Origin: Bacteroidota bacterium
GTDB lineage: Bacteria > Bacteroidota > Bacteroidia > Flavobacteriales_D > Crocinitomicaceae
DNA length: 64,000 bases
Assembly (NCBI GenBank): GCA_006226425.1
Contig: SBGX01000032.1
Coordinates: forward strand, 62,001 to 126,000
Direction: 5' to 3'
In this document: positions 27,316 through 35,907 of the stretch, one piece after another
How positions within the stretch are numbered: the first letter of the stretch is position 1
Layout of the letters: the number at the start of each line of letters is the position of its first letter
Program-made: the position numbers and the translations under genes
Notes under the pieces: generated by a model
Database searches by the model: none
The model's input: only the letters and a program-made list of their open reading frames with translations
Told to the model about the DNA's origin: nothing

Positions 27316-28527
27316 ATGAATTTACACGAATTTCAAGGGAAATCAATCTTAAGCAAGTACGGTGTGGCCGTTCAACGAGGTGTCGTAGTTGATAAAGTAG
27401 AAGAAGCAGTTGAGGCTGCTAAAAAACTGACAGACGAAACGGGGACCGAGTGGTATGTCGTTAAAGCGCAGATTCATGCCGGTGGTCGTGGAAAAGGAAA
27501 AGTAGAGGAGACTGGATCAAATGGTGTTGTTCTCGCCAAAGGAATTGATGAAGTAGAAGGAAAAGTGAAAGGGATTTTGGGCGGACACCTGGTGACAGCG
27601 CAAACCAATGGAAAAGGGAAGAAAGTAAATAAGGTGTTGATTGCGGAGGATGTTTACTATCCGGGAGAATCAGAAACATCTGAGTTTTACATGTCTGTCT
27701 TGTTGAATCGCGAGAGTGGAAGAAATATCATCATGTACTCCACAGAAGGAGGGATGGACATTGAGACAGTTGCAGAGCAAACTCCCCACTTGATTTTTAA
27801 GGAAGAAATTGATCCACGAGTTGGTATCCAGGGCTTTCAGGCGAGAAAGATTGCCTTCAACCTGGGGCTTTCAGGAAATGCCTTTAAGCAAATGACCAAG
27901 TTTGTGGTGTCTTTATACAATGCATACGAAGGTTGTGATGCAGCCATGTTCGAGATTAACCCGGTTTTGAAAACGTCAGACGATAAGATCATTGCAGTCG
28001 ACTCAAAAGTAACTTTGGATGGAAACTCTTTGTTCCGTCACCCGGATTATGCGGCAATGAGAGATTTGACCGAAGAAGATCCAACAGAAGTGGAAGCTGA
28101 TAATGCTGGTTTGAACTTTGTGAAATTGGACGGAAACGTTGGTTGTATGGTAAACGGAGCCGGTTTGGCTATGGCCACGATGGACATCATTAAGCTTTCT
28201 GGTGGAAATCCAGCAAACTTCCTGGATGTGGGAGGTACTGCTGATGCGGAGCGTGTGGAAAAAGCATTCAACATTATTTTGAAAGATCCAAACGTGAAGG
28301 CGATCCTGATCAATATTTTTGGAGGAATCGTACGATGTGATCGTGTTGCTCAAGGGGTTGTGGACGCATACAAGAACATGGGAAGTATTCCCGTTCCAAT
28401 CATTGTTCGTCTACAGGGAACAAATGCAGTAGAAGCGAAAAAGCTGATCGACGAATCTGGTTTGAATGTTCATTCAGCTGTGATGCTTCAAGAGGCAGCA
28501 GATAAAGTGAAAGAGTTATTGGCCTAA
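27316..28527 (+). CDS. sucC: Succinyl-CoA ligase [ADP-forming] beta subunit
   Basis: 403 residues with an ATP-grasp domain. The N-terminus MNLHEFQGKSILSKYGV, VKAQIHAGGRGKGK (nucleotide loop), FEINPVLK and the C-terminal CoA-ligase half with GGTADAERV and INIFGGIVRCD are all diagnostic. With SucD it makes succinyl-CoA from succinate, or the reverse, in the TCA cycle. sucD is not adjacent, as is common in Bacteroidota. It is monocistronic, followed by a strong terminator. Slightly longer than the 388-residue proteobacterial enzyme because of a loop around residues 95-110. Confidence 0.97.
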   Translation: MNLHEFQGKSILSKYGVAVQRGVVVDKVEEAVEAAKKLTDETGTEWYVVKAQIHAGGRGKGKVEETGSNGVVLAKGIDEVEGKVKGILGGHLVTAQTNGKGKKVNKVLIAEDVYYPGESETSEFYMSVLLNRESGRNIIMYSTEGGMDIETVAEQTPHLIFKEEIDPRVGIQGFQARKIAFNLGLSGNAFKQMTKFVVSLYNAYEGCDAAMFEINPVLKTSDDKIIAVDSKVTLDGNSLFRHPDYAAMRDLTEEDPTEVEADNAGLNFVKLDGNVGCMVNGAGLAMATMDIIKLSGGNPANFLDVGGTADAERVEKAFNIILKDPNVKAILINIFGGIVRCDRVAQGVVDAYKNMGSIPVPIIVRLQGTNAVEAKKLIDESGLNVHSAVMLQEAADKVKELLA

Positions 28528-28547
28528 GCCATTCAAATAGCCTTTGG

Positions 28548-28574
28548 AGGTGTTCCGGAAGGAGCACCTTTTTT
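28548..28574 (+). terminator. Rho-independent terminator after sucC
   Basis: AGGTGTTCC (28548-28556) pairs with GGAGCACCT (28561-28569), with one G-U. The loop is GGAA and a T-run follows. Confidence 0.92.
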
Positions 28575-28651
28575 GTTCCGCTCAACTATGAAGAGCTCAT
28601 TTGCGAGTCGGGAAGGAAACAAATAAGAAGTGAAAGCGTTATCTTTAAACT

Positions 28652-29452
28652 ATGAATTTTCTGAAAAAGGAATCCATCATTTATAAAACCGCGGAAGAAA
28701 TTGAAATCATGCGGGAAGCGGCGCAGATTGTTAGTCGGACTTTGGGCAAGGTAGCAGAAGAGATCAAGGAAGGAGTGACTCCAAAGTATCTGGATGAGAT
28801 GGCTGAAGCGTATATCCGATCCCAAAATGCCCTTCCAGGATTCAAAGGCTTATACGATTGTCCAAGTACTTTGCTTATTTCAGTGAATGATCAGGTGGTT
28901 CATGGACTGCCGACAGAACGTCCATTTGAGTCCGGAGATATCGTTTCTGTGGATTGTGGTTCCTATTTTGAAGGATTTTATGGAGATCATGCTTATACCT
29001 TTGAGGTGGGGGAAGTTGATCCGGAAGTCAAACGTCTGTTGGAGGTTACCAGAGAGTGTTTGAATATTGGAATCGAACAAACCAGGGTTGGCAACCGGAT
29101 CGGAGACATAGGGTATCACATTCAACGTCATGCGGAGAGCAATGGATTTAGCGTGGTACGTGATCTGGTAGGTCATGGACTGGGGAGAAAATTGCATGAA
29201 GAACCGCAAGTGCCAAATTATGGTCGTCGAGGACAGGGAAAAAAGATTCAGGAAGGATTGGTCATTGCGATTGAGCCCATGATTAATATGGGAACCGAAA
29301 AGGTGCGCACTGCCAAGGATCAATGGACTATTTTGACAGAAGACGGAATGCCCAGCGCCCATTTTGAACACAATGTCGCGGTGGTTAACGGTGTGCCGGA
29401 AGTGTTGTCCACTTTTGATTATGTAGAGCAGGCCCTTGCCGCGAAAAAATGA
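28652..29452 (+). CDS. map: Methionine aminopeptidase, type I
   Basis: 266 residues. It removes the initiator Met from nascent proteins. The di-metal ligands are visible: Asp in SVDCGSYF, Asp in YGDHAYTF, His in GHGLGRKLHEEP, Glu in IAIEPMIN and Glu in HFEHNVAV. The substrate-binding His is in VNDQVVHGLP. A TATCTTTA -7-like box ends 4 bases before the ATG. The stop overlaps the next start as ATGA, so the 29449 membrane protein is translationally coupled to it. Length is standard. Confidence 0.97.
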   Translation: MNFLKKESIIYKTAEEIEIMREAAQIVSRTLGKVAEEIKEGVTPKYLDEMAEAYIRSQNALPGFKGLYDCPSTLLISVNDQVVHGLPTERPFESGDIVSVDCGSYFEGFYGDHAYTFEVGEVDPEVKRLLEVTRECLNIGIEQTRVGNRIGDIGYHIQRHAESNGFSVVRDLVGHGLGRKLHEEPQVPNYGRRGQGKKIQEGLVIAIEPMINMGTEKVRTAKDQWTILTEDGMPSAHFEHNVAVVNGVPEVLSTFDYVEQALAAKK

Positions 29453-30021
29453 CCCGAGAACAGCGAACACTGGCAATTTCCTTGCTGACAGTTTTTTTGC
29501 TGGCCCTCTCTAATTACTTAAATCAGGGAGTATTCATCTTTACCTTTCCCATCAATGAATATCTTTTCCTGGTGGTTAGTCTATATTTTTCCTGGTTTCA
29601 CTGGAAACAGGAGAAGTGGATTTATTCGCTGCTGGTCTTATTGGGAATTTGTCAGCTTTTTTCCGAAACCTATAATCTGGAGTTAATTGCATCTAGTGAA
29701 ACCCTGGTCTGGTATGAGCAAACAGCTATTCGGGATTGGTTAAAAATTGTTTCGCAACTGATTATTTTGGTGATTTCGGCTCGGATTCTGAAAAGTGAAT
29801 ACAAACAGCATTTCTGGATAACAATTTCTGTATTGATTGGAATTACCATACTGGGGCTGGTCCTTTCCAATGCCTGGATTCTTCAGGCTTCCCTCTTCCT
29901 GATCGTATTCCTGACGGGCTTGAGGAGAGAAAAACGTGCTACACATTTGGATGCTGTGTATTATGCATTACTATTGCTGCTAATTCTGAATTACACAAAG
30001 TTGTTGTACATCTCCTTTTAG
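29449..30021 (+). CDS. Small integral membrane protein of unknown function
   Basis: 190 residues, mostly hydrophobic, with about six predicted transmembrane helices (TLAISLLTVFLLALSNYL, YLFLVVSLYFSWF, SLLVLLGICQLF, IVSQLIILVISARIL, ITISVLIGITILGLVL, YYALLLLLILNYTKLL). No enzyme motif is visible. It is translationally coupled to map through an ATGA overlap. Tryptophan and aromatic residues sit at helix ends. Nothing identifies the function; the coupling to map may be incidental. Confidence 0.72.
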   Translation: MTREQRTLAISLLTVFLLALSNYLNQGVFIFTFPINEYLFLVVSLYFSWFHWKQEKWIYSLLVLLGICQLFSETYNLELIASSETLVWYEQTAIRDWLKIVSQLIILVISARILKSEYKQHFWITISVLIGITILGLVLSNAWILQASLFLIVFLTGLRREKRATHLDAVYYALLLLLILNYTKLLYISF

Positions 30022-30043
30022 TGGTCAAAAATTAAAATTCAAG

Positions 30044-30051
30044 TATATTTG
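30044..30051 (+). promoter_or_regulatory. -7 promoter element of the TerC/Alx gene
   Basis: TATATTTG matches TAnnTTTG and lies 8 bases before the ATG at 30060, so the leader is very short. No yybP-ykoY-like riboswitch fits in the 38-base spacer. Confidence 0.5.
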
Positions 30052-30059
30052 CAGCAGAG

Positions 30060-31007
30060 ATGATCTGGGTCCTGTTTATCATATTGATTTTTGTTCTATT
30101 AGCCCTGGATCTGGGTGTTTTCCATCGGGGAGATGAAAAAATCACGATGAAATCTTCACTGATCTGGACAGCTGTTTGGGTCAGTTTGGCACTAATATTT
30201 GGTTTGGTTCTGTATTGGATGTACGACATTCGTTTTCTGGGATTGAATCAGGAAGGCATTGATCCTTTCAAAGCAATGATCCAATTTTATACGGGGTATC
30301 TCATTGAAGAATCACTGAGTCTGGACAATATTTTTGTGATTGCCCTCATCTTTGCTTATTTCCGCATTGAGGGGAGGTATCAGCATCGGATATTATTCTG
30401 GGGAATCATAGGAGCGGTATTTTTTCGCCTGATCATGATTGTGCTTGGGACAGCCTTTGTCCAACGCTTCGATTGGGCAATGCTTGTCTTTGGAGGGATT
30501 CTGGTCTATTCGGCCTTTAAAATGATGCAATCCGGTGAGGAAGACAGCGATTTCAAAGACAGTGTAGCGGTGCGCATGTTATCTAAAATTTATCCGATTG
30601 ACTGGGAAGATCAAAGTGGACGTTATTTTTTGAGGAAAAATGGGAAACGGGTGGCAACGAGTTTGTTTGCTGCACTGGTTGTCGTCGAATTTTCAGATAT
30701 TCTCTTTGCAGTGGATTCAATCCCGGCCATCTTTTCCATCACCAAAGACCCTTTCATCGTTTTTACGTCCAATATTTTTGCCATTCTCGGTTTGAGGAAT
30801 CTATTCTTCTTCCTGGCTGGAATGATGGACAAGTTTCATTACCTGAAGTACTCCCTGGTGGTAATTCTCCTGTTTATCGGCCTGAAGATGATTCTTGAAT
30901 TCTGGTATCACGGCTTGATTACTCCAGGAATTTCGCTGATCGTGATTTTGAGCTCACTGACCCTGGGGATCATTTATTCCTTGTTGATCAGTACTGAAAA
31001 AGAGTGA
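30060..31007 (+). CDS. TerC/Alx family integral membrane metal transporter
   Basis: 315 residues with eight to nine transmembrane helices. The acidic residues that mark TerC/Alx proteins are present: ALDLGVFHRG, SLDNIFVIALIF and VEFSDILFAVDSIPAIF. Characterised members export manganese, or load it onto exoenzymes, and E. coli Alx is pH- and Mn-regulated. No ter operon is present, so tellurite resistance should not be inferred. It ends base-to-base against the convergent PorP/SprF gene. Confidence 0.9.
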   Translation: MIWVLFIILIFVLLALDLGVFHRGDEKITMKSSLIWTAVWVSLALIFGLVLYWMYDIRFLGLNQEGIDPFKAMIQFYTGYLIEESLSLDNIFVIALIFAYFRIEGRYQHRILFWGIIGAVFFRLIMIVLGTAFVQRFDWAMLVFGGILVYSAFKMMQSGEEDSDFKDSVAVRMLSKIYPIDWEDQSGRYFLRKNGKRVATSLFAALVVVEFSDILFAVDSIPAIFSITKDPFIVFTSNIFAILGLRNLFFFLAGMMDKFHYLKYSLVVILLFIGLKMILEFWYHGLITPGISLIVILSSLTLGIIYSLLISTEKE

Positions 31008-31943
31008 TTATTTTTTCCAGTTACGAGGTCGCAAATTTCGAACTTTTGATTTTCTACGGTTAAAGGCGTTGTACCTCATGACCTTTGCATAGCTGAGCGA
31101 AATTTCGTGACTTTCCCCGGTATTGTAGTGTTGCGTGAAAAAGGAATTTTCATAGGAATAAGTCACTCGTAATCCACCCATGGAGAAAATCCCGACGACT
31201 GCGTGAATGGAAGCGTCTGTACTTGCTCCCAAACCAAACCAAATCAACTGGCTGGAAAGCATGCTTACGTTGAATTTCCCGTGAATGCGACTTCCCTTCA
31301 CAGCACTGACAAACATATTTGGGTAGAGGATAAACCAGTCGCTGAAGCGAAATTTGTATCCTGATGAAAAATAGATGGGCATGTATTCGGGAGAATAAAT
31401 GGCACTTTTATTTAGGAAACGGTTTCCGAAAAGATAAGGAGCACTGAGATGAATATCCAGGGTCTTGGATGAAAGAGAGGCCCCGATTCCGGCACTGGCA
31501 TAAATGAAAGTGTAGGAATCCTCTGATAACGTTGGTTCAACCGGATCAAAGTAAAGTAGATTTTGACTCAGTAGATTTTGCTCACTAATCCCTGCTCGAA
31601 TCCCTAAACCGATGTTGTAGGAGTTTGAAAGGGGGATATTGTATACATAGTTTGCAGCGGCTTCAAAATGATTCACGCCATTCATAAGATCATTACTAAT
31701 GACAGCTCCAACACTATGAGTAGGATCGAAATTATAGTGTCCGTAGAGCACGCCAATTTCCGGGAATTTGTTTTGCCTCATCCATTGACGACGATAGATG
31801 GTGCTGACTGCAAACTTACTTTCCGTGTCGAAATAGCCCGGATTAAAATAAGACTGATGCAGCATGTATTGATTCATGATCGGTCTGGTCTGAGCTTGCA
31901 CAAAGAAAGGGAACGCCACGATAAGAAGCCGGAGAAATTTCAT
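31008..31943 (-). CDS. PorP/SprF family type IX secretion outer-membrane protein
   Basis: 311 residues with signal peptide MKFLRLLIVAFPFFVQAQ. The family signature QYMLHQSYFNPGYFD and YRRQWMRQ is followed by a beta-barrel with strands such as SYNIGLGIRAGIS. SprF, the characterised member, supports secretion or surface attachment of the adhesin SprB through the type IX system, and these genes usually sit downstream of a large protein with a type-B sorting domain. Here the upstream, 4-base-overlapping partner is only a mini sorting-domain protein. Convergent with the TerC gene with no gap. Confidence 0.9.
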   Translation of the reverse strand: MKFLRLLIVAFPFFVQAQTRPIMNQYMLHQSYFNPGYFDTESKFAVSTIYRRQWMRQNKFPEIGVLYGHYNFDPTHSVGAVISNDLMNGVNHFEAAANYVYNIPLSNSYNIGLGIRAGISEQNLLSQNLLYFDPVEPTLSEDSYTFIYASAGIGASLSSKTLDIHLSAPYLFGNRFLNKSAIYSPEYMPIYFSSGYKFRFSDWFILYPNMFVSAVKGSRIHGKFNVSMLSSQLIWFGLGASTDASIHAVVGIFSMGGLRVTYSYENSFFTQHYNTGESHEISLSYAKVMRYNAFNRRKSKVRNLRPRNWKK

Positions 31944-32353
31944 CTTTTGATAATTACCTTTCCATTTTTTCTAGTGACAAAATCTCCGATCAGGAATTCG
32001 AAGCGGTAAAAATAAGTTCCGTCCGGAACTGTATTTCCCAGTACTTGATTTTGAGTATTAACCGTCCCGTCCCAGTCATTCATATAGGGCTCGGCTTCAT
32101 AAACTTTCTCCCCCCAGCGGTTGAAAACGTGCAATTGATTGATTGGGAATTCTTCAATATTTTTGATGACAAAAGTGTCATTGTGTCCGTCGCCATTTGG
32201 GCTGAAAAATTCGGCAAAAATCAGTGTCTGAAATCCAAAGACAAAGCCAACGAAATTCTGTGACCGGCGGAATTCAGTTTTGCCGTACAGAGGTGTCCCA
32301 ATCATTAGAATTGACAGGAGAATAAAAGTAAGTCTGGCTATCTTTTGCTGCAT
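31940..32353 (-). CDS. Minimal type-B (gliding-motility-associated) C-terminal sorting-domain protein
   Basis: About 137 residues from the ATG at 32353, which gives the signal peptide MQQKIARLTFILLSILMIGTPLYG. After about 25 residues the protein is entirely a T9SS type-B sorting domain: FFSPNGDGHNDTFVIKNIEEFP, LHVFNRWGEKVYEAEPY, DWDGT, VPDGTYFYRFEF and RKNGKVIIKR. Normally this domain tails proteins of hundreds to thousands of residues. Here no passenger exists. It overlaps the PorP/SprF gene by 4 bases. An in-frame ATG at 32527 is rejected because it would add a non-signal extension and run into dinB. It may be a free-standing secretion substrate or a remnant. Confidence 0.85.
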   Translation of the reverse strand: MQQKIARLTFILLSILMIGTPLYGKTEFRRSQNFVGFVFGFQTLIFAEFFSPNGDGHNDTFVIKNIEEFPINQLHVFNRWGEKVYEAEPYMNDWDGTVNTQNQVLGNTVPDGTYFYRFEFLIGDFVTRKNGKVIIKR

Positions 32354-32461
32354 TTCAATAAAATTCGCTAAAATTATTGAAATAACGTGGAAAGATGAAT
32401 AAATTACATGATTTGTTGATAAAATGACCGGAGCAAAAGAATATTCGGAAATCGAGCTCAG

Positions 32462-33532
32462 ATGAATAGAAAAGTGATTCATATTGATATGGACGCCTTT
32501 TATGCTTCGGTCGAACAACTGGATCATCCAGCATACCGGGGACGTCCACTGGCCGTTGGAGGAAGTTCCGATCGTGGAGTGGTAGCCGCGGCTAGTTACG
32601 AAGCGCGACGGTTTGGAGTGCGATCAGCCATGAGTTCTCGCAAAGCAGCTAGTTTGTGTCCGGAACTCATATTCGCGAAGCCGAGATTTGATCGTTATCA
32701 GGAGATCTCAAGTCTCATTCGAGCCATTTTTCATCGATACACGGATTTGGTGGAACCTTTGTCTTTGGACGAAGCCTTTTTGGATGTCACTGATAACAAG
32801 CTTGCTTTGGTTTCGGCTACTTTTGTAGCGCAGAACATCAAAAATGATATCCGAAATGAAATCGGATTAACTGCTTCAGCGGGAGTTTCCTACAATAAAT
32901 TTCTGGCAAAAATGGCATCTGATGAGGATAAACCGGACGGTTTGTTTGTGATTCGTCCTCATGAAGCAACGGACTTCCTCGATCGTCTACCAATAGATCG
33001 CTTTTTTGGGATCGGAAAGGTGACTGCTGAAAAATTCAAGCGGATGGGGATCTTGAATGGGAAACAATTGCGAGGCTTAGGGAAAGATTTTCTACAGGAT
33101 GAATTTGGGAAGCAAGGAGGCTTTTTCTATCACATTGTTCGCGGAATTGATGAACGACCCGTGCATGCTTCCCGGGAAAGAAAGAGTATCGCCGTAGAGC
33201 GAACATTGGAGAAAGATATTTATCAGGAAGCAGATCTCCATGAAATTGCCGATCGGGTGTTGAAACAGTTGTGGATTCGCTATGGAGAAAAGAACTTGCA
33301 GGCCCGAACGATTACCATGAAGATGAAATACAGCGATTTTAGTCAGGTAACGCGTTCAAAAACGATGGAAGACGCCATTCTAAGTGAAAAGGAACTCTAT
33401 GAACAGGGAATGCATCTGTTGTCAGGGATGCTCCCACTCGAGCATCCGATCCGTCTGTTGGGATACCAGCTGTCGAATTTTGTGCAGGAAGGGGATCAAC
33501 CGAAATACCTTCAGACAACAATTGAATTTTAG
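32462..33532 (+). CDS. dinB: DNA polymerase IV (Y-family translesion polymerase)
   Basis: 356 residues. It copies damaged DNA with low fidelity. Catalytic acidic residues are in VIHIDMDAFYASVEQ (Asp9, Asp11) and LSLDEAFLDV. YEARRFGVRSAMSS and the thumb motif DRLPIDRFFGIGKVTAEKF are standard, and the C-terminal little-finger domain is present. The last residues (LQTTIEF) do not form a clear QLxLF-type clamp-binding motif. It is divergent from the sorting-domain gene across 108 bases. No SOS box was recognised. Confidence 0.95.
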   Translation: MNRKVIHIDMDAFYASVEQLDHPAYRGRPLAVGGSSDRGVVAAASYEARRFGVRSAMSSRKAASLCPELIFAKPRFDRYQEISSLIRAIFHRYTDLVEPLSLDEAFLDVTDNKLALVSATFVAQNIKNDIRNEIGLTASAGVSYNKFLAKMASDEDKPDGLFVIRPHEATDFLDRLPIDRFFGIGKVTAEKFKRMGILNGKQLRGLGKDFLQDEFGKQGGFFYHIVRGIDERPVHASRERKSIAVERTLEKDIYQEADLHEIADRVLKQLWIRYGEKNLQARTITMKMKYSDFSQVTRSKTMEDAILSEKELYEQGMHLLSGMLPLEHPIRLLGYQLSNFVQEGDQPKYLQTTIEF

Positions 33533-33542
33533 AAACTGGGGT

Positions 33543-34778
33543 TTATTTAATAGGGAAAATTTCGATCAGGGTACCATTATTTGGCCCCCATAAACGAATA
33601 CCAGTAGGCATCTCGAACCGATGATCTTCCTTGACGGCTTCAAGCTCATCTACATAATCATAGAGCACGGTTCGCACTTCAATTTTTTCACGCGTAACAA
33701 AAATCCAGTTAATCTGATTGACTGCTTCAGCATCCCGGGTCCAGCTTTTTTTATCATCCGCCGCTCGGAGCGGTGCCCCCCAACAACCTTCACCGACATA
33801 AACAATTCCTTTTTGATCATTTCGCACAAAACCTTCATCCGAATCAGCAGATTTGGAAGATAAAATGGGCCAGGTTGTTTTGCAAGTATGGGAATCGTTT
33901 TCTAGGCACAGACGGACATTGGAATAACTTTCGAACAGTGGAACAAAATGCTGATATTCGGTTTCCATTTCCTTCTTCTTGGCAACATGAGCCCGGATGG
34001 GGCGGTGATATTGTGGAATTTGCCAGTAGAAATGCTGATGATCCCGAAGGGCGGTTTTGAGAAAACGCTTTTGCCCCATGACTTTCAGAATCTCAGAATT
34101 GAGCGAAACGATATGTACTAAATCTCCACCAAGAGTGGTCGAGTAGTAAACTTTGGGGTGCGGGACGTCAAAGAGGTCGACCATCACCTGATTGCTCACT
34201 TCATGATTTCCCCTGGTAACGATCAATGGACTAACTTTTCCGTCATCAGTGATGCTTAGTTCCCAATCTTCGAACCAGTTGACCCATTGTCTGGGAAGGT
34301 CAAGACCGGTAAAGTCTCCATTAAACAGGACAGCATCCGGTCTGAGTTTGGCAACCATCCGGTTCCCTTTTTGGCGCACTTCTCGTTGGTCTCTGGAATC
34401 TCCGCCAGCCACAAATGAAATGGCCTGGTCTGATTGATTACTGACCGTTCGGAAATGGTAAATGCGAGATTTTCCCTCCGAATCCTGGACGTAGAAATAA
34501 TAGGTGGTTGCGGGCGTGAGATTTGTCAGCCGCACAAAATGATTGTGCATATTTTTGGCATGCACTTTTTTGGAGATGCCTGCCTGTTGAACGAAATCTT
34601 TCCCCGAATTTTGGGTGTCATAAAACAAACGAGGATTCTCCCCACTTTTCTGATTCCAGGCAATCGTAATTTCAAAAGCGGCATTGCTATTGAACATCGC
34701 CCTGACAAAATTGATCGCTGACCAGGAGATACAGGGAATCCCTAAAGTAAATAAGAGCGAAAAAAGAAAGATTCGCAT
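33543..34778 (-). CDS. Secreted purple-acid-phosphatase-like metallophosphoesterase
   Basis: 411 residues with signal peptide MRIFLFSLLFTLGIPCISWS. A fibronectin-III/PAP N-terminal domain (residues 25-125; LTNLTPATTYYFYVQDSEGKSRIYHFRT) is followed by a metallophosphoesterase core. Ligand motifs are GGDSRD, FNGDFTG, RGNHE, IPQYHRPIRAH and ENDSHTCK. The last motif carries His, but with a diverged context compared with the usual GHxH. It is predicted to release phosphate from organic esters in the periplasm or outside. The gene follows the cyclophilin by 5 bases, so the two are probably one operon. Confidence 0.85.
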   Translation of the reverse strand: MRIFLFSLLFTLGIPCISWSAINFVRAMFNSNAAFEITIAWNQKSGENPRLFYDTQNSGKDFVQQAGISKKVHAKNMHNHFVRLTNLTPATTYYFYVQDSEGKSRIYHFRTVSNQSDQAISFVAGGDSRDQREVRQKGNRMVAKLRPDAVLFNGDFTGLDLPRQWVNWFEDWELSITDDGKVSPLIVTRGNHEVSNQVMVDLFDVPHPKVYYSTTLGGDLVHIVSLNSEILKVMGQKRFLKTALRDHQHFYWQIPQYHRPIRAHVAKKKEMETEYQHFVPLFESYSNVRLCLENDSHTCKTTWPILSSKSADSDEGFVRNDQKGIVYVGEGCWGAPLRAADDKKSWTRDAEAVNQINWIFVTREKIEVRTVLYDYVDELEAVKEDHRFEMPTGIRLWGPNNGTLIEIFPIK

Positions 34779-34783
34779 TTTAA

Positions 34784-35215
34784 TTAATCAAGAATCTCGA
34801 TCTGTTCGATTTTGTCACCGGGCGCAATGGCATCAACGACTTCAACACCGTCAACTACTTTTCCAAAACAGGTGTGGTTTCTGTCAAGATGAGCAGTATT
34901 ATTTCGGCTATGACAAATAAAAAATTGAGAGCCTCCTGTATTTCTTCCGGCGTGTGCCATGGAAAGAACACCGCGGTCATGGTATTGATTTTCACCATCC
35001 AATTCACAATCAATTTGATAACCCGGACCACCGGTTCCATCACCTCTTGGGCACCCTCCCTGGATAACAAAATCAGGAATCACCCGATGCCAGGTAAGAC
35101 CGTCATAGTACCCCTCTTTGGAGAGTTTGACGAAGTTAGCTACTGTATTTGGCGCATCCTGATCGTAAAATTCGACGCGCATCGTTCCTTTATTAGTCTT
35201 AATAATTGCTTCCAT
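34784..35215 (-). CDS. ppiB: Cyclophilin-type peptidyl-prolyl isomerase
   Basis: 143 residues, a minimal single cyclophilin domain without signal peptide, so cytoplasmic. Motifs: [25 protein letters not shown] (catalytic Arg and Gln), [19 protein letters not shown] and [15 protein letters not shown]. It assists folding by cis-trans isomerisation of X-Pro bonds. It has its own promoter box at 35223-35230 and leads into the secreted phosphatase gene. The symbol is by similarity to PpiB. Confidence 0.93.
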   Translation of the reverse strand: MEAIIKTNKGTMRVEFYDQDAPNTVANFVKLSKEGYYDGLTWHRVIPDFVIQGGCPRGDGTGGPGYQIDCELDGENQYHDRGVLSMAHAGRNTGGSQFFICHSRNNTAHLDRNHTCFGKVVDGVEVVDAIAPGDKIEQIEILD

Positions 35216-35222
35216 AGTGAGA

Positions 35223-35230
35223 CAAAAGTA
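35223..35230 (-). promoter_or_regulatory. -7 promoter element of the cyclophilin gene
   Basis: The minus strand reads TACTTTTG (consensus TAnnTTTG), 7 bases before the ATG at 35215. The leader would be very short. No clear -33. Confidence 0.5.
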
Positions 35231-35316
35231 GCGAATAAATTACAGAGAAAAGGGCAGAAGCAAATGCCACAGGAAATAAAATCAATGCAAATCCTTATCA
35301 TTGTAAAAAAAGCAAT

Positions 35317-35892
35317 TTGAATTTTTTAGGGCATTTATATTTTTCAGGAGACGATCAGGAGCTCATGTTGCACAATCTTTTCGGCGATTTTGTCAGAGGA
35401 AGTGATTTGAGTCGTTTCCCGGAAGATGTTCAAAAGGGAATTCGCTTGCATCGGGAGATTGATACCTATATGGATCATCATCCAAAAGTACTGGAGATTG
35501 CCCATGAATTGTATGAGGAGCTACCCAAAGTAGCAGGGGTAGCGCTGGATTTGTATTTTGACCATATTCTGGCCAGAGAGTGGCATCGATTCAGTAAGAT
35601 GCAATTGCAGGAATACCTGGACCATTTTTATGAAAGTGTAGATTTGGATCGTCCTTATTTTGATTTGCCCTTTCAACTTTTTATGAAGAAGTTGGTGTAT
35701 TATAACTGGATTGGACATTATCCGAAATTGGAAGGACTCAAAAAAGCCTGCCGGGGAGTTTCCTCTCGGATTTCATTTCCGAATAAACTGGGGGAAGCAG
35801 GAGGTATTTTTGTTAAATATGAGCAGGATATCGAGTCTGTTTTTTGGATTTATATGGAAGATGCGAAGAAGAAATTCAAAATAAAGTCTTAA
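35317..35892 (+). CDS. acpH: Acyl carrier protein phosphodiesterase (AcpH-like)
   Basis: 191 residues, HD-like all-helical hydrolase. The family start MNxLxHLYxS corresponds to MNFLGHLYFS, which fixes translation at the TTG at 35317; no ATG precedes it. Metal or substrate residues appear in GDFVRG, GIRLHREIDTYMDHHP and VALDLYFDHILAREW. Members remove 4'-phosphopantetheine from holo-ACP, though many Bacteroidota copies are uncharacterised. It is followed 15 bases later by the transglycosylase gene, and may share a transcript with it and miaA. Confidence 0.85.
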   Translation: MNFLGHLYFSGDDQELMLHNLFGDFVRGSDLSRFPEDVQKGIRLHREIDTYMDHHPKVLEIAHELYEELPKVAGVALDLYFDHILAREWHRFSKMQLQEYLDHFYESVDLDRPYFDLPFQLFMKKLVYYNWIGHYPKLEGLKKACRGVSSRISFPNKLGEAGGIFVKYEQDIESVFWIYMEDAKKKFKIKS

Positions 35893-35907
35893 ATTGCTAG
35901 AGTCGAG

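Noticed and set aside
30022-30059. Manganese riboswitch before the TerC/Alx gene
   Set aside because: Only 38 bases separate the genes, far too short for a yybP-ykoY element.
30060-31007. Tellurite resistance operon from the TerC homologue
   Set aside because: No other ter genes are nearby and the TerC/Alx family is mainly linked to manganese.
34874-35320. 148-codon plus-strand frame across the cyclophilin promoter and gene
   Set aside because: Antisense to an intact cyclophilin and overlaps the start of the AcpH-like gene.
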